DNA from: Fusobacterium sp. IOR10
GTDB taxonomy: Bacteria; Fusobacteriota; Fusobacteriia; Fusobacteriales; Fusobacteriaceae
Assembly: GCF_010367435.1 (NCBI RefSeq)
Contig: NZ_WJWY01000009.1
Coordinates: 19,546-83,545 of the forward strand
Direction: 5' to 3'
DNA: 64,000 bases
Shown here: in pieces, positions 52,038 to 63,048 of the stretch
Numbering within the stretch: the first letter of the stretch is position 1
How the letters are laid out: each line of letters opens with the position of its first letter
The notes under the pieces: model-generated
Databases searched by the model: none
The model's input: only the letters and a program-made list of their open reading frames with translations
Told to the model about the DNA's origin: nothing
Translations under genes and position numbers: made by a program

Positions 52038-54287
52038 ATGTTTTATAAATTGAAAAAACCTAAGGAAGTGGTGAAAGAATTCTTTAAAGATTATTTTGAA
52101 AAAAGAAATGCTAAAGCAGCAGCAAGCTGGTTTTCTGAAGATTTGAAATATATAGGAAGTAATCCAAATGAAATTTGTGAAAACAAAAGAAATTTAATTG
52201 AAATATTTAAAAATGATATTTGTTCTTTTCCATCTAGCATGAATTTTTATATTGAAGATTTATTAGAAACTAAATTAGCAGAAGGGGTAAGTCTGATAAA
52301 TTCAAGTATCATGCTCTGTAGAGAAAATGAAATGATTTTAAAAAACAGTTTAGAACAAAGTAATATTTATTTTTGGGAATATGACATAATAAACAATATA
52401 GTTATACCAGGATATAAACTAATAGAAAAATTTAATTTCCCTGAAAAAATGGAAAATGGAATTGAAAGTATAATAGACTCTAATATAGTTCACAAGGATG
52501 GAATTGAAGACTTTAGATACCTACATGAGGAATTAAAAAGAGGGGAAAAAAGTGTAAATAAAGCTATAAAGTTTTTCTATGATAATAGTATTCAGTGGCG
52601 AGAAATAAAATATGAAATAACAGAAACTCAATATGGGAAAAATTCAAAAGCCTTGGGGATATCTAGAAATATAAATAAAGAAAAGTCTTTGGAAAATTTA
52701 ATGGGAAGCTTACTGTATTCAGAATTTGATTTTATTGCTAAAATAAATTCCAAAAACAAAAATTATACCCTTTATACAGATAAAGAATATATAAATAATA
52801 TTGAAATTAAAGATGGAAAAAATATTGAAGAATTATTTCAATATTTTTTAGAAAATTATGTTAAAGAAGATGATAAAGAAAGAGTTAGTGAACATTTCAG
52901 TTTTGATTATATAGTTGAAAGCCTGTTTAAAAATAAGGAAATAGTTTTTTATTATGAAGGTTATGATGATAAAAAAAATATAAAAATAAAAAAACTAAAA
53001 GCATTTTATCTACAAAAAAACAGCAATATTTTTTATGTTATAAGAACTGATGTTACAGAAATTTATGAAAAACAAAAGGATAATATTGAAGCCTTGGAAC
53101 TAGCTTTAAAATCTGCAGAGGCTGCTAAGGTATCTAAAACTAATTTTTTATCAAAAATAAGTCACGAAATAAGAACCCCAATAAATGTAATAATTGGTAT
53201 GTCTGAAATAGCTTTAAATGAAATAGATTATAAAGGAAAATGGGAAATAAAATCCTATTTAACTAAAATAAAATCCTCATCTGACTATTTACTATCCCTA
53301 ATAAATGATGTATTAAAAATATCAAAAATTGAAAGTGGAAAACTAGTGTTGGATAAGAAACTAATTAATACTGATAAATTCTTTCAAGATATAAATTTAA
53401 TGTGTGAAGTACAAGCTAAAAATAAAAACATAACCTATGAATTTATAAAAAAAGAAGGGGTAAAGGAATATTATATAGGAGATGAAATTAGATTTAAACA
53501 AGTATTAATAAATATAATTTCCAATGCTATAAAATTTACAGATGTTTTAGGAAAGGTAAAAATAAGTTGTGAAGAGATATCTGAAAAGAATGGGTTTTCA
53601 AGGCTATTAATTGTAGTTGAAGATACTGGACGTGGCATAAGCAAAAATTTTATAGAACATATATTCGAACCTTTTTCCCAAGAGGGATTAGGAACGTCTT
53701 CTAAATATGGGGGAAGTGGTCTAGGGCTAGCTATTTCCAAGAATATAGTTGATTTAATGGATGGAAATATAGAAATAGAAAGTAAAAAAAATATTGGAAC
53801 AAAATTTAAAATAGAAGTTATGTTAGAGTCAAAAAATTTAAATAAAAAAATTAAAATCAATGAAGATATAAAAATGAGAAATAAAAATAAAAATATCTCT
53901 TTTAAAGGGGAAAAGATATTAGTAGCAGAAGATCACGAATTAAATATAGAAGTAATAAAAAAATTACTTGAATACAAGGGATTACAAGTTGAAATTGCAA
54001 GAAATGGGTTAGAAGCTGTACAAAGATTTCAACTTTTCTCAAAGGAATATTCTGCAATACTAATGGATATAAGAATGCCTGTAATGAATGGGATAGAAGC
54101 TGCAAAGAAAATAAGACAGTTAAATAGAGAAAACAGTAAAACAATACCTATTATAGCTGTAACTGCAGGGGTTTTCCAAAATGAAAAGGAAAATATATTA
54201 AAGGCTGGAATGAATGATATTTTAGAAAAACCAATAATTAAAGGGGATTTATATTCAATTATTTATAAGCATATATACGAAAAATAA
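52038..54287 (+). CDS. Cytoplasmic hybrid histidine kinase with N-terminal SnoaL/NTF2-like domain
   Basis: This protein of about 749 aa has no transmembrane segment. An N-terminal domain of about 100 residues (KEVVKEFFKDYFEKRNAKAA... EDLKYIGS) looks like a SnoaL/NTF2-type fold. PAS-like regions (about 110-350), HisKA with phospho-His H376 (SKISHEIRTPINVI), HATPase (ISNAIKFT, DTGRGIS, GSGLGLAISK) and a C-terminal receiver (phospho-Asp in ILMDIRMPVMNG) follow. Start ATG 52038 follows GGGAGG. It resembles the broken hybrid kinase at 33260-35247. It ends 15 bp before dapF but is unrelated to it. Confidence 0.9.
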   Translation: MFYKLKKPKEVVKEFFKDYFEKRNAKAAASWFSEDLKYIGSNPNEICENKRNLIEIFKNDICSFPSSMNFYIEDLLETKLAEGVSLINSSIMLCRENEMILKNSLEQSNIYFWEYDIINNIVIPGYKLIEKFNFPEKMENGIESIIDSNIVHKDGIEDFRYLHEELKRGEKSVNKAIKFFYDNSIQWREIKYEITETQYGKNSKALGISRNINKEKSLENLMGSLLYSEFDFIAKINSKNKNYTLYTDKEYINNIEIKDGKNIEELFQYFLENYVKEDDKERVSEHFSFDYIVESLFKNKEIVFYYEGYDDKKNIKIKKLKAFYLQKNSNIFYVIRTDVTEIYEKQKDNIEALELALKSAEAAKVSKTNFLSKISHEIRTPINVIIGMSEIALNEIDYKGKWEIKSYLTKIKSSSDYLLSLINDVLKISKIESGKLVLDKKLINTDKFFQDINLMCEVQAKNKNITYEFIKKEGVKEYYIGDEIRFKQVLINIISNAIKFTDVLGKVKISCEEISEKNGFSRLLIVVEDTGRGISKNFIEHIFEPFSQEGLGTSSKYGGSGLGLAISKNIVDLMDGNIEIESKKNIGTKFKIEVMLESKNLNKKIKINEDIKMRNKNKNISFKGEKILVAEDHELNIEVIKKLLEYKGLQVEIARNGLEAVQRFQLFSKEYSAILMDIRMPVMNGIEAAKKIRQLNRENSKTIPIIAVTAGVFQNEKENILKAGMNDILEKPIIKGDLYSIIYKHIYEK

Positions 54288-54302
54288 AATTGAGGTGATT
54301 AT

Positions 54303-55127
54303 ATGAAATTTACAAAAATGCAAGGGGCAGGAAATGATTTTCTATTGTTTGATGGGTATAAGTATAAACTAGAGGATATAGTTCCTAAAATAAAAAAAAT
54401 GTGTGATAGAAGATTTGGTGTTGGGGGAGATGGGATAATGGTAGCTCTTCCAAGTGAAAATTCAGATATAAAAATGTATTATTATAACAGTGATGGGTCC
54501 CAAGGGGAAATGTGTGGAAATGGTATTAGATGCTTTTCTAAATTTGTATATGAAAAGGGTATAATAGAAAAAAAAGATAAATTTACAGTTGAAACTTTAG
54601 CAGGAATTCAAAATATAAATTTAGAAACAGAAAATGGACATGTGAAAAAAGTAGAAGTTGAAATAGTAAATCCTAGATTTAAACCAAGTGAAGTTCCAGT
54701 TTTACTTGAGGGGGAAGAAGTATTTAATAGAGAAATGGATATAGATGGGAAAATTATAAAATTTTCTTCAATATATTTAGGAGTTCCTCATACTGTTATA
54801 GTTATGGATAGTGAAGATGAATTTGATATTAATGATATAGGTGCAAAAATAGAAAAACATCCTCTTTTTCCTAAAAAAACAAATGTAAACTTTATCTATG
54901 TTGAAAACAATAAAAGACTTAAAATTTACACATGGGAAAGGGGAGCAGGAAGAACTCTAGCTTGTGGAACAGGGTCTTGCTCTGCAGGATTAGTTGCAAA
55001 TAAATTAGGATTAGTGGATAAAGAAGTTGAAGTTATTGCAGAGGGAGGAGATTTAAAAGTAACAGTATTAGAAAACAGTGTACTTCTTCAAGGGGGAGCT
55101 GAAATAACCTTTGAAGGTGAATTTTAA
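54303..55127 (+). CDS. dapF: Diaminopimelate epimerase
   Basis: This 274-aa PLP-independent epimerase has the two catalytic Cys in QGEMCGNGIRC (C71) and TLACGTGSCSAG. The N-terminal KMQGAGNDFLLFDG is typical. It interconverts LL- and meso-diaminopimelate for peptidoglycan and lysine synthesis. Some fusobacteria use meso-lanthionine in their cell wall, and DapF may act on that analogue. GAGGTG precedes ATG. The stop codon abuts the next gene's ATG directly. Confidence 0.96.
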   Translation: MKFTKMQGAGNDFLLFDGYKYKLEDIVPKIKKMCDRRFGVGGDGIMVALPSENSDIKMYYYNSDGSQGEMCGNGIRCFSKFVYEKGIIEKKDKFTVETLAGIQNINLETENGHVKKVEVEIVNPRFKPSEVPVLLEGEEVFNREMDIDGKIIKFSSIYLGVPHTVIVMDSEDEFDINDIGAKIEKHPLFPKKTNVNFIYVENNKRLKIYTWERGAGRTLACGTGSCSAGLVANKLGLVDKEVEVIAEGGDLKVTVLENSVLLQGGAEITFEGEF

Positions 55128-55997
55128 ATGAAATTAATTCACAAAGATACCCTAGATGGATTGAATTTATTAGGAGGGCATTGGGAACCTAAAAATAGGG
55201 AAACTTGTGTTATTTTAATTCACGGAATGTATGACAATATAATAGAAAATTGTTTTGCTCAACAGGTTGGTAGAGACTTATCTGCTGCTGGTTATGGTTT
55301 TATATTTTGTCACACAAGGGGATATGGGGTTATTAATAGTATTGTTGTAAAGGATAGGACAACAGGAAAAAGAAGAAATAAAATTATAGGTTCAACCTAT
55401 GAAAAATTTTCAGAAAGTGTTTACGATATTGAAGCTTGGGTTGAAAAAGCTAAAGAACTAGGTTATAAAAAAATAATACTTGCCAGTCACAGCATGGGAG
55501 GATGTAAAAATTTACATTATGTTGCTGTTAAAGGAAGCTCAGAAATAGATAAATTTTTATTTATTTCCATTCCTGATGCTTGTGGATATTTCAATAATTA
55601 TGAAAAGGAAACATTAAAAGAGGCTGAAGACCTTGTAAATTCTGGAAGAGGGAAAGAATTACTTTCTAAAAAAATAGTTGGTGGAATATTTCCAGTAAGT
55701 GCAAGAACAATGAATGGCTTTAAAAAGGGAAGTTCAGTTGATAGATTTCCAATAATGGATAATCCAGATGATTTTGGAATTATTTCCAAAATAGATAAGC
55801 CAATTTGTATGATATTAGCAGAACATGACAGTGTTATAATCTCATCAGCAAGGGAAGATTTAAATTTAATAAAAACAAAATTAAAAAAATGTCCTAACTT
55901 TTGTGGACAAATTATAGAAGGGGCAACTCACAGATTTATAAATAAAGATAAACAACTAGCTACAAAAATATTAGCTTGGTTAAAAGTCTTTCAGTAG
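55128..55997 (+). CDS. Alpha/beta hydrolase (serine esterase-like)
   Basis: This 289-aa protein has the nucleophile elbow ASHSMGG (Ser in GxSxG-like SHSMG), an oxyanion HG motif (VILIHGMYDN), a likely catalytic Asp in ILAEHDSV and His in EGATHRFIN. No signal peptide is seen. It resembles COG1073/DUF1749-type hydrolases, and the substrate is unknown. It starts immediately after the dapF stop, so it is translationally coupled to it. Confidence 0.85.
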   Translation: MKLIHKDTLDGLNLLGGHWEPKNRETCVILIHGMYDNIIENCFAQQVGRDLSAAGYGFIFCHTRGYGVINSIVVKDRTTGKRRNKIIGSTYEKFSESVYDIEAWVEKAKELGYKKIILASHSMGGCKNLHYVAVKGSSEIDKFLFISIPDACGYFNNYEKETLKEAEDLVNSGRGKELLSKKIVGGIFPVSARTMNGFKKGSSVDRFPIMDNPDDFGIISKIDKPICMILAEHDSVIISSAREDLNLIKTKLKKCPNFCGQIIEGATHRFINKDKQLATKILAWLKVFQ

Positions 55998-56010
55998 AAG
56001 GGAGAAAGAA

Positions 56011-56664
56011 ATGAAAAATAAATATTTTTATGAGGTACAAGATAAATATTTAGAAATAAAACCTAGTATAGAAAAGAGATTAGAGGAATATAGAAATATA
56101 TGGGAAAAAGGAAGCAATGAAGATATTCACGCAGAACTTTCTTTTTGTATTTTAACTCCCCAATCAAAGGCAAGAAATGCATGGAAAGCAATTACAACCA
56201 TGAGGGAAGAGGGAGTTTTATTTAAGGCTCCAGCAGAGGAATTATCTGAATATTTAAATATAGTTAGATTTAAAAATAATAAAGCTAGATATTTAGTTGA
56301 GCTAAGGGAAAAAATGACTGATGAAAATGGGAAAATAATAACTAAAGATTTTTTTAGTTCTTTAGGTACAGTTGAAGAAAAGAGAGAATGGATAGTTAAG
56401 AATATAAAGGGAATGGCATATAAAGAGGCAGGACATTTTTTAAGAAATATAGGTTTTGGGGACAATATAGCAATATTAGATAGACATATACTTAAAAATT
56501 TAGTTAGACTTGAAATAATAGAGGAAGTGCCTAAAACTTTAACAAAAAAATTATATTTGGACATAGAAGAAAAAATGAGAATGTTTTGTAAAGAAACAGA
56601 TATTCCAATGGATCATATAGATCTTTTCTTATGGTACTTAGAAGCTGGGGAGATATTTAAATAA
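56011..56664 (+). CDS. N-glycosylase/DNA lyase, 8-oxoguanine type (Ogg2-like)
   Basis: This 217-aa HhH-GPD-superfamily base-excision enzyme has the Ogg2 pattern: N-terminal LSFCILTPQSKARNAW, catalytic Lys in the hairpin GMAYKEAGHFLRNIGFG and catalytic Asp in AILDRHILK. It removes oxidised guanine and nicks the strand. The short Ogg2 type is mostly archaeal but also found in anaerobic bacteria. Length is typical. It follows the hydrolase by 13 bp with ribosome site AAGGGAG. Confidence 0.9.
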   Translation: MKNKYFYEVQDKYLEIKPSIEKRLEEYRNIWEKGSNEDIHAELSFCILTPQSKARNAWKAITTMREEGVLFKAPAEELSEYLNIVRFKNNKARYLVELREKMTDENGKIITKDFFSSLGTVEEKREWIVKNIKGMAYKEAGHFLRNIGFGDNIAILDRHILKNLVRLEIIEEVPKTLTKKLYLDIEEKMRMFCKETDIPMDHIDLFLWYLEAGEIFK

Positions 56665-56737
56665 GCTTTTATTTGAAAAAAACTAGCTACCGTGATATAA
56701 TTTTTAAGATAAATTAAGCGTAAAATATGGAGGAAAA

Positions 56738-58087
56738 ATGTCTAAAAATGCAACTGTAATAACTTATGGATGCCAAATGAATGTAAACGAAAGTGCAAAA
56801 ATAAGAACAATAATGGAAGATTTAGGTTATAATATAACTGAAAAAATAGAAGAAAGCGATATGGTTTTTTTAAACACATGTACAGTGAGAGAAGGAGCTG
56901 CAACAAAAATATATGGTAAGCTTGGAGAATTAAAAAAAGCTAGAGATGCAAGGGGAACCAAAATAATAATAACTGGTTGCTTTGCTCAAGAACAAGGAAA
57001 AAAATTATTACAAAAATTCCCATGCATTGATATAATTATGGGGAATCAAAATATCTCAAAGATACCAGAAGCTCTAGAAAAAATAGAAAAGGTTCAAGAG
57101 GTTATAAAAGCTGGAAAATTAAGAGATAAGAAATTAAAACATGTTGTCTTAACAGGATATGACGATGAGTTACCTCCAAGAATAGATGCAGATTTTAATA
57201 ATGATATAACAGCTTCTATGACTATAGGTTATGGGTGTAATAACTTTTGTACCTATTGTATAGTTCCCTATGTTAGAGGAAGAGAAAAATACATACCAAT
57301 GGAAGAATTAATTAATCAAGCTAAGGAATATGTAAAAAAAGGATATAAAGAAATAATGTTACTTGCACAAAATGTAAATTCCTATGGGAAAGGTCTTTCT
57401 GAGGGAGAAACCTTTGCTAATCTTTTACAAGGTATAGCAGATATAGAGGGGGATTTCCTTATTAGATTTATATCTCCACATCCAAGGGACTTCACTGATG
57501 ACGTAATAGATGTTATTGCAAGAAATCCTAAAATAGCAAGAAGTGTTCATGTGCCTTTACAATCTGGGTCAACTAAGATTTTAAATGATATGAACAGAGG
57601 ATATACTAAGGAACAATACCTTGAGTTAGTGGATAAATTAAAATCTAGAATACCAGATGTTGCCTTGAGCACAGATATAATAGTAGGTTTCCCTGGAGAA
57701 ACAGAGGAAAATTTCAAAGATACTTTAGATGTTGTAAAAAAAGCAAAATATGACACAGCCTTTATGTTCATGTATTCTATTAGAACTGGAACAAAAGCTG
57801 GGGAAATGGAAGAACAAATAGAAGAAGAAGTTAAAAAGGATAGATTACAAAGATTAATTTCCTTACAAACAGAAATGTCTAATGAAGTTAGTAAAGAATA
57901 TTATGGGAAAATTGAAAGAGTTTTAGTTGAAGGGGCAAGTAGAAAGAATAAAGACATGCTTTCAAGTAGAACTTCTTCAAATAAAGTTGTTTTATTTAAA
58001 GGAGATCCTTCTTTAAAGGGGCAATTTGTAAATATTAAAATTAACCAATGTAAAACATGGACTCTTTATGGGGAAGTTGTGGATTAA
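56738..58087 (+). CDS. miaB: tRNA-2-methylthio-N6-dimethylallyladenosine synthase
   Basis: This 449-aa radical-SAM methylthiotransferase has an N-terminal UPF0004 domain with three cluster Cys ([21 protein letters not shown]), the radical-SAM motif [16 protein letters not shown] and a C-terminal TRAM domain (about 385-448). It modifies i6A37 of tRNAs to ms2i6A37. Start ATG 56738 follows TGGAGG. MtaB/RimO are less likely because the [14 protein letters not shown] pattern is of MiaB type. Confidence 0.95.
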   Translation: MSKNATVITYGCQMNVNESAKIRTIMEDLGYNITEKIEESDMVFLNTCTVREGAATKIYGKLGELKKARDARGTKIIITGCFAQEQGKKLLQKFPCIDIIMGNQNISKIPEALEKIEKVQEVIKAGKLRDKKLKHVVLTGYDDELPPRIDADFNNDITASMTIGYGCNNFCTYCIVPYVRGREKYIPMEELINQAKEYVKKGYKEIMLLAQNVNSYGKGLSEGETFANLLQGIADIEGDFLIRFISPHPRDFTDDVIDVIARNPKIARSVHVPLQSGSTKILNDMNRGYTKEQYLELVDKLKSRIPDVALSTDIIVGFPGETEENFKDTLDVVKKAKYDTAFMFMYSIRTGTKAGEMEEQIEEEVKKDRLQRLISLQTEMSNEVSKEYYGKIERVLVEGASRKNKDMLSSRTSSNKVVLFKGDPSLKGQFVNIKINQCKTWTLYGEVVD

Positions 58088-58112
58088 GTATAATTTTAGA
58101 GAGGAGAAGATA

Positions 58113-59354
58113 TTGGACCTAGAAAATTTTTTATTAAAAGAATTAATTGAAATATGTAAACAATTGGGTATATACGATTCTTCCAAAAAGAAAAAAAAGG
58201 AATTAATAGAGGTTTTGGAAAATTATATGGAAAACAATCCTGGTTATGTTATAGCTAGTGGGAAATTAGATGTAATGACTGATGGGTACGGATTTTTAAG
58301 AGAAACTTCAGTTGAAAAGGATACATATGTTTCAAGCTCACAAATAAAAAGATTTAAAATGAGAACAGGGGATATTGTAACTGGAGAAGTTAGAAAACCT
58401 GTTGGAGATGAAAAAAATTATGCTTTAAGAAGAGTTTTGTTTGTAGATGGAAATTTCACAAAGGATGCAGAATCTAGAGTTGCCTTTGAAGAATTAACAC
58501 CTTCTTATCCAACTGAAAAATTAAAGTTAGAAACAGACAAGAAAAATACATCATGTAGAATAATAGATTTAATAGCTCCCATTGGAAAAGGTCAAAGAGG
58601 TCTTATTGTAGCTCCTCCAAAGGCAGGAAAAACTGTTTTAATAAGTAATATAGCAAATGCTTTAATAAAAAATCACAAGGATGTTGAAGTTATAATTTTA
58701 CTTATAGACGAAAGACCAGAAGAGGTTACAGATATAAAAGAGAATGTTTTAGGAGCAAAGGTGTATTCTTCAACCTTTGATGAAGATCCTAAAAATCATA
58801 TAAAAGTTACAGAGGAAATAATAGAACAAGCTAAAAGAAAAGTTGAAAATGGAAAAGACGTTGTTATTCTTATGGATTCTTTAACAAGATTAGCAAGGGC
58901 ATATAATATAGTAATTCCTTCTAGTGGAAAATTAATTTCTGGAGGTATAGATCCAAGTGCTCTATATTATCCAAAAAACTTTTTTGGAGCAGCTAGAAAT
59001 ATAAGAAAAGGTGGAAGTTTAACTATTATTGCAACAGCTCTTATTGATACAGGAAGTAAAATGGATGATATAATTTACGAAGAATTCAAAGGAACTGGAA
59101 ATATGGAAATTCATTTAGATAGAGGTCTATCTCAACTAAGAATTTATCCAGCTATTGATATTCAAAAATCTGGAACTAGAAAAGAAGAACTTTTAATAGA
59201 TAGCAAAAAATTACCAATTATATGGAAATTTAGAAGATATTTATCTAGTTTAGATAAAACTTCAGCAGCTAAATATTTAATTAATCAAATAAATTCTAGT
59301 GAAGATAATGAAGAATTAATAAAAAGATATAAAAACATGGAGGAAAGGTCTTGA
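58113..59354 (+). CDS. rho: Transcription termination factor Rho
   Basis: This protein of about 413 aa is the hexameric helicase that ends untranslated transcripts. It has an N-terminal Rho_N domain ([15 protein letters not shown]), a cold-shock-like RNA-binding domain ([20 protein letters not shown]), Walker A ([10 protein letters not shown]), Walker B ([16 protein letters not shown]) and the Q/R loops. The start is TTG at 58113 after GAGGAG; earlier in-frame starts lie within miaB. Its TGA overlaps the TTG start of the next gene, indicating coupling. Confidence 0.97.
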   Translation: MDLENFLLKELIEICKQLGIYDSSKKKKKELIEVLENYMENNPGYVIASGKLDVMTDGYGFLRETSVEKDTYVSSSQIKRFKMRTGDIVTGEVRKPVGDEKNYALRRVLFVDGNFTKDAESRVAFEELTPSYPTEKLKLETDKKNTSCRIIDLIAPIGKGQRGLIVAPPKAGKTVLISNIANALIKNHKDVEVIILLIDERPEEVTDIKENVLGAKVYSSTFDEDPKNHIKVTEEIIEQAKRKVENGKDVVILMDSLTRLARAYNIVIPSSGKLISGGIDPSALYYPKNFFGAARNIRKGGSLTIIATALIDTGSKMDDIIYEEFKGTGNMEIHLDRGLSQLRIYPAIDIQKSGTRKEELLIDSKKLPIIWKFRRYLSSLDKTSAAKYLINQINSSEDNEELIKRYKNMEERS

Positions 59355-60361
59355 ATGTATATTTAAATGAAAATAAAAGCAACAATAAAAAGCCAAGAAA
59401 TAGAGACTTTAAGATCATTATTTTATTAACTATAATTATAAGTTTGGTTATAAGTTTTGTAACATTGAGACCTTTTAGTAAAGAAGTAGTTAACTTATCT
59501 AAATTTGCAGATTATTATACTAATGATGAAACAAATGAAGATGGATATATGCTTCTAACAAGTAATTATTATTCGAAGAAGATTGTTTATAATATTAAAG
59601 AAAAAACTGTAGAAATCCAAGATAAAGATAAAAAAGAAGCATTTCAAATGCCTGTAAAAAAAATATATAAAGTTGTTTCAGGAGATACTTTAAGTGGTAT
59701 AGCTGTAAACCAAGGGGTAGCTCTATCTGTTTTAAGAAATAATAACCCTGATGTTACAAGCAATTTAAAAGTTGGACAAGAAATAGTTATTCCTTCAATA
59801 AATGGAATTTATTATAAAGTTAAAAAGGGAGATTCCCTTTATAAAATAGCTTATAAATTTAGAGTTGAATTGTCAGATATTAAACTATACAATGTTTTGG
59901 AAACTGAGGAATTATCAATAGGTCAAGAATTATTTTTAAAAGATCCAGATCCAGATGTTTTAAATAATATGAATTCTTTATTTAAAATGCCTGTGAAATA
60001 TTCAGGAATAACAAGTCCATTTGGAAACAGATATCATCCTGTATTAAAAAGATATATTTTACATGCAGGGGTTGATTTAAGAGCTAGATATATACCTGTA
60101 AGTGCTGCAAGAAGTGGAGTAGTTATATTTGCTGGATATTCTAGAGGATATGGAAGGCTTATAAAAGTAAGACATGCAGATGGTTATGAAACAAGATATG
60201 CTCATTTAAATAAAATTTATGTTAAAAGAGGAGCTAGAGTTAGAATTGGTCAGGTTATTGCCCAAAGTGGTATGACTGGAAGAGTAACAGGACCACATTT
60301 ACATTTTGAAATTAGAAAAAATGGAAGACCTCTAAATCCTATGAAATATTTAGAAAGATAA
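59351..60361 (+). CDS. LysM-repeat M23 metallopeptidase (murein hydrolase/activator)
   Basis: This 336-aa protein has one N-terminal transmembrane helix (about residues 21-39), two LysM domains (about 98-145, [13 protein letters not shown], and 148-195, [13 protein letters not shown]) and a C-terminal M23 peptidase domain with zinc ligands His and Asp in HAGVDLRA and the HLHFE motif. It acts on peptidoglycan in the periplasm, as an endopeptidase or activator of amidases. The start is TTG at 59351, overlapping the rho stop (TTGA), with GGAGG 7 nt upstream. All catalytic ligands appear to be present. Confidence 0.92.
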   Translation: MNVYLNENKSNNKKPRNRDFKIIILLTIIISLVISFVTLRPFSKEVVNLSKFADYYTNDETNEDGYMLLTSNYYSKKIVYNIKEKTVEIQDKDKKEAFQMPVKKIYKVVSGDTLSGIAVNQGVALSVLRNNNPDVTSNLKVGQEIVIPSINGIYYKVKKGDSLYKIAYKFRVELSDIKLYNVLETEELSIGQELFLKDPDPDVLNNMNSLFKMPVKYSGITSPFGNRYHPVLKRYILHAGVDLRARYIPVSAARSGVVIFAGYSRGYGRLIKVRHADGYETRYAHLNKIYVKRGARVRIGQVIAQSGMTGRVTGPHLHFEIRKNGRPLNPMKYLER

Positions 60362-60372
60362 TATTATTACAC

Positions 60373-60402
60373 AATTTAGAGGGAAGAGATTCCCTCTAAA
60401 TT
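60373..60402 (+). terminator. Hairpin terminator after the M23 gene (weak T-run)
   Basis: AATTTAGAGGGAA pairs over 13 bp with 60390-60402 around a GAGA loop; the following sequence is TATATATT rather than a pure T-run. Confidence 0.65.
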
Positions 60403-60445
60403 TATATATTTATAAGAAATTGGTAACTATTATTAGGAGGAAACT

Positions 60446-61468
60446 GTGAATATTAAAGATTTTTTAGAGAAAAAAGATGTAAAAATAAGTGTGGAAAGGT
60501 ATTTAATAAAAGCTATGAGTAACATGGCCATGGGTCTTTTTGCCTCACTTCTTATAGGAACAATTTTAAAAACAGTGGGATTAAAATTTGGTATAGATTA
60601 TTTGGTAAAGGATGTTGCTCCAATGGCAATGAGTGCCCAAATGACAGGAGCTGCAATAGGTGTTGCAGTGGCTTATGGACTAAATGCCCCACCTTTAGTA
60701 TTGTTTGCATCAACTATTACAGGTGCAAGTGGAAACCTTCTAGGTGGCCCTGCATGTGCCTTTATTGCTACAATTGTTGGAGTGGAGATTGGAAAATTAA
60801 TATCAAGGGAAACAAAGTTGGATATTATACTAACTCCTGCCTTTACAATAGTGGCTGGAATGTTAGTTGGAAGTGCCATAGGACCAGTTATTTCAAAAAT
60901 AATGTGGACCTTTGGAGAAATAATAATGAGAGCTACAGAGTTACAACCATTTTACATGGGAATTTTTGTTTCAGTTTTAGTTGGAATAGCTTTAACTTTA
61001 CCAATTAGTAGTGTTGCTATTTGTATGATGCTAGGATTAGGTGGCATAGCAGCAGGGGCAGCTACAGTTGGATGCGCTTCTCAAATGATTGGCTTTGCAG
61101 TTATTAGTTTTAGAGAAAATGGATGGGGAGGATTCTTTGCCCAAGGCTTAGGAACTTCCATGCTTCAAATGAGTAATATTATAAAAAATTGGAAAATATG
61201 GATACCATCAATTTTAACCTCTGCAATTTTAGGTCCAGTTGCCACTATGGTTTTTAAAATGAAAAATAGTCCAATAGGGGCAGGAATGGGAACAAGTGGT
61301 TTAGTAGGACAGATTACAACAATATCAGTGATGGATTCAGGTCCTTCAATGTACATAGTGGTTTTATTTTTACACTTTATATTACCAGGGGTAATTTCTT
61401 TAATAATTTCAGAATTTATGAGAAAGAAAAATTGGATAAAATATGGGGATTTAAAATTGAATCTTTAA
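60446..61468 (+). CDS. PTS_EIIC_2-family membrane protein
   Basis: This 340-aa integral membrane protein has about eight to ten transmembrane segments and the glycine/alanine-rich stretches (MTGAAIGVAVAYGLNAPPLV; TGASGNLLGGPACAF; GLGGIAAGAATVGCASQMIG) of the PF13303-type PTS IIC-like family. No EIIA or EIIB partner is nearby, so it may be a stand-alone carrier. The start is GTG at 60446 after TAGGAGGAAACT. It is followed by ispG after 15 bp. Substrate unknown. Confidence 0.82.
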   Translation: MNIKDFLEKKDVKISVERYLIKAMSNMAMGLFASLLIGTILKTVGLKFGIDYLVKDVAPMAMSAQMTGAAIGVAVAYGLNAPPLVLFASTITGASGNLLGGPACAFIATIVGVEIGKLISRETKLDIILTPAFTIVAGMLVGSAIGPVISKIMWTFGEIIMRATELQPFYMGIFVSVLVGIALTLPISSVAICMMLGLGGIAAGAATVGCASQMIGFAVISFRENGWGGFFAQGLGTSMLQMSNIIKNWKIWIPSILTSAILGPVATMVFKMKNSPIGAGMGTSGLVGQITTISVMDSGPSMYIVVLFLHFILPGVISLIISEFMRKKNWIKYGDLKLNL

Positions 61469-61483
61469 TTTAAGGAGATAGTT

Positions 61484-62524
61484 ATGAAAAAAACAAAGGA
61501 AATAAAAATAGGAAATATTTTAGTAGGGGGAAACAATCCAGTTATTATACAATCTATGACCAATACAAAAACAAGTGATGTTGAAAAAACAGTGGCTCAA
61601 ATTTTAGAACTTGAAAAAGAAGGTTGTGAACTAGTAAGGGTAACAGTTAATAATGAGAAAGCAGGAAGAGCTATAAAAGAAATAAAGGATAAAATAAATA
61701 TTCCCCTAGTAGCAGACATTCACTTTGACTATAAATTAGCTATTATGGCAATAGAAAATGGAATAGATAAGCTAAGAATTAATCCAGGAAACATAGGTAG
61801 TGATGAAAAAATTAAACTAGTTGTTCATAAGGCTAAGGAATATAATATTCCAATAAGAATAGGTGTAAATAGTGGATCTGTTGAAAAGAAGATTCTAGAA
61901 AAATATGGGGAAGTAACTGCAGATGGAATGGTTGAAAGTGCCATGTATCATGTGGGGCTTTTGGAAAAATTTGGATTTACCAATATAATTATTTCAATAA
62001 AAGCTAGTAATGTAAAAATGATGATAGATGCCTATAGAAAAATTAGTAATTTAGTTGATTACCCATTACATTTGGGAGTTACTGAAGCAGGAACTGCTTT
62101 TCAAGGAACTGTTAAATCAGCTATAGGAATTGGAAGTTTATTAGCAGATGGTATAGGGGATACTATTAGAGTTTCTCTAACAGAAAATCCAGTGGAAGAA
62201 ATTAAAGTGGCAAAGGAAATATTAAAAGTTTTAGGATATAGAAAGGGAGTTGAAATAGTTTCTTGTCCAACTTGCGGGAGAACAGAAATAGATTTAATTT
62301 CTTTAGCTAAAGAAGTGGAAAATGAATTTAAATATTTAAATGAAGATATTAAAATAGCAGTTATGGGTTGTATTGTAAACGGACCTGGAGAAGCCAAGGA
62401 AGCTGACTTTGGAGTGGCTGGTGGAAAGGGAGAAGGTGTTATTTTTAAAAAAGGAGTGATTTTAAAAAAGGTAAAAGAAAAAGATATAATGATGGAACTA
62501 AAAAAATTAATAGAAAAAAAATAA
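61484..62524 (+). CDS. ispG: 4-hydroxy-3-methylbut-2-en-1-yl diphosphate synthase
   Basis: This 346-aa [4Fe-4S] enzyme carries out the penultimate step of the MEP isoprenoid pathway. It has the N-terminal TIM barrel ([40 protein letters not shown]) and C-terminal cluster ligands in SCPTCGR and [11 protein letters not shown]. Length and motifs are those of the bacterial short form. AAGGAGATAG precedes the ATG. Its presence shows that this organism makes isoprenoids through MEP. Confidence 0.97.
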   Translation: MKKTKEIKIGNILVGGNNPVIIQSMTNTKTSDVEKTVAQILELEKEGCELVRVTVNNEKAGRAIKEIKDKINIPLVADIHFDYKLAIMAIENGIDKLRINPGNIGSDEKIKLVVHKAKEYNIPIRIGVNSGSVEKKILEKYGEVTADGMVESAMYHVGLLEKFGFTNIIISIKASNVKMMIDAYRKISNLVDYPLHLGVTEAGTAFQGTVKSAIGIGSLLADGIGDTIRVSLTENPVEEIKVAKEILKVLGYRKGVEIVSCPTCGRTEIDLISLAKEVENEFKYLNEDIKIAVMGCIVNGPGEAKEADFGVAGGKGEGVIFKKGVILKKVKEKDIMMELKKLIEKK

Positions 62525-62597
62525 TAAAAAATTAACTTTTTTGGAATATTCAATGTCAAATAAGTATAAAAATAAAAAAAAATAGGGGAGAAAAAAA

Positions 62598-63047
62598 ATG
62601 GATTTTGATCAAATATATGAAGAGTATTTCGATCGTGTTTATTATAAAATCCTTAGTTCAGTGAAAAATCCAGAAGATGCAGAAGATTTAGCTCAAGAAG
62701 TCTTTATAAGTGTATATAAAAATTTACATAAATTCCGAGCAGATAGCAAAATATATACTTGGATATATAGAATAGCAATAAATAAAACTTATGATTTCTT
62801 TAGGAAGAAGAAAATAAATTTGGAGTTGAATGAGGAGATACTAAACATTGAAGAAGCAGTGGATCTAAATGGATCTATAATTGTTAAGGAAAATTTGAAA
62901 AAATTAGAACAAAGTGAACAAGAAGTAGTGGTACTTAAAGACATTTATGGATATAAACTTAGAGAAATTGCTGAATTAAAGGGTAGGAATATATCAACAA
63001 TAAAATCAATATACTACAAAGCATTAAAAAATTTAGAGGAGGGTTAG
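62598..63047 (+). CDS. ECF-type RNA polymerase sigma factor (RpoE-like)
   Basis: This 149-aa sigma factor has region 2 (DLAQEVFISVYKNLHKF, KIYTWIYRIAINKTYDFFRKK) and region 4 (EVVVLKDIYGYKLREIAELKGRNISTIKSIYYKALKNL). It is compact, as is usual for ECF factors. The stop is immediately followed by the ATG of a small membrane protein (63049), a typical sigma/anti-sigma arrangement, then by a periplasmic protein. It probably directs an envelope- or redox-stress regulon. Ribosome site AGGGGAG. The promoter is not evident. Confidence 0.92.
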   Translation: MDFDQIYEEYFDRVYYKILSSVKNPEDAEDLAQEVFISVYKNLHKFRADSKIYTWIYRIAINKTYDFFRKKKINLELNEEILNIEEAVDLNGSIIVKENLKKLEQSEQEVVVLKDIYGYKLREIAELKGRNISTIKSIYYKALKNLEEG

Positions 63048-63048
63048 G

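Noticed and set aside
62525..62597. Autoregulated ECF-type promoter (GGAAT...TCAAA) before the sigma gene
   Set aside because: The GGAA and TC elements are too close together to form a -35/-10 pair with 15-17 bp spacing.
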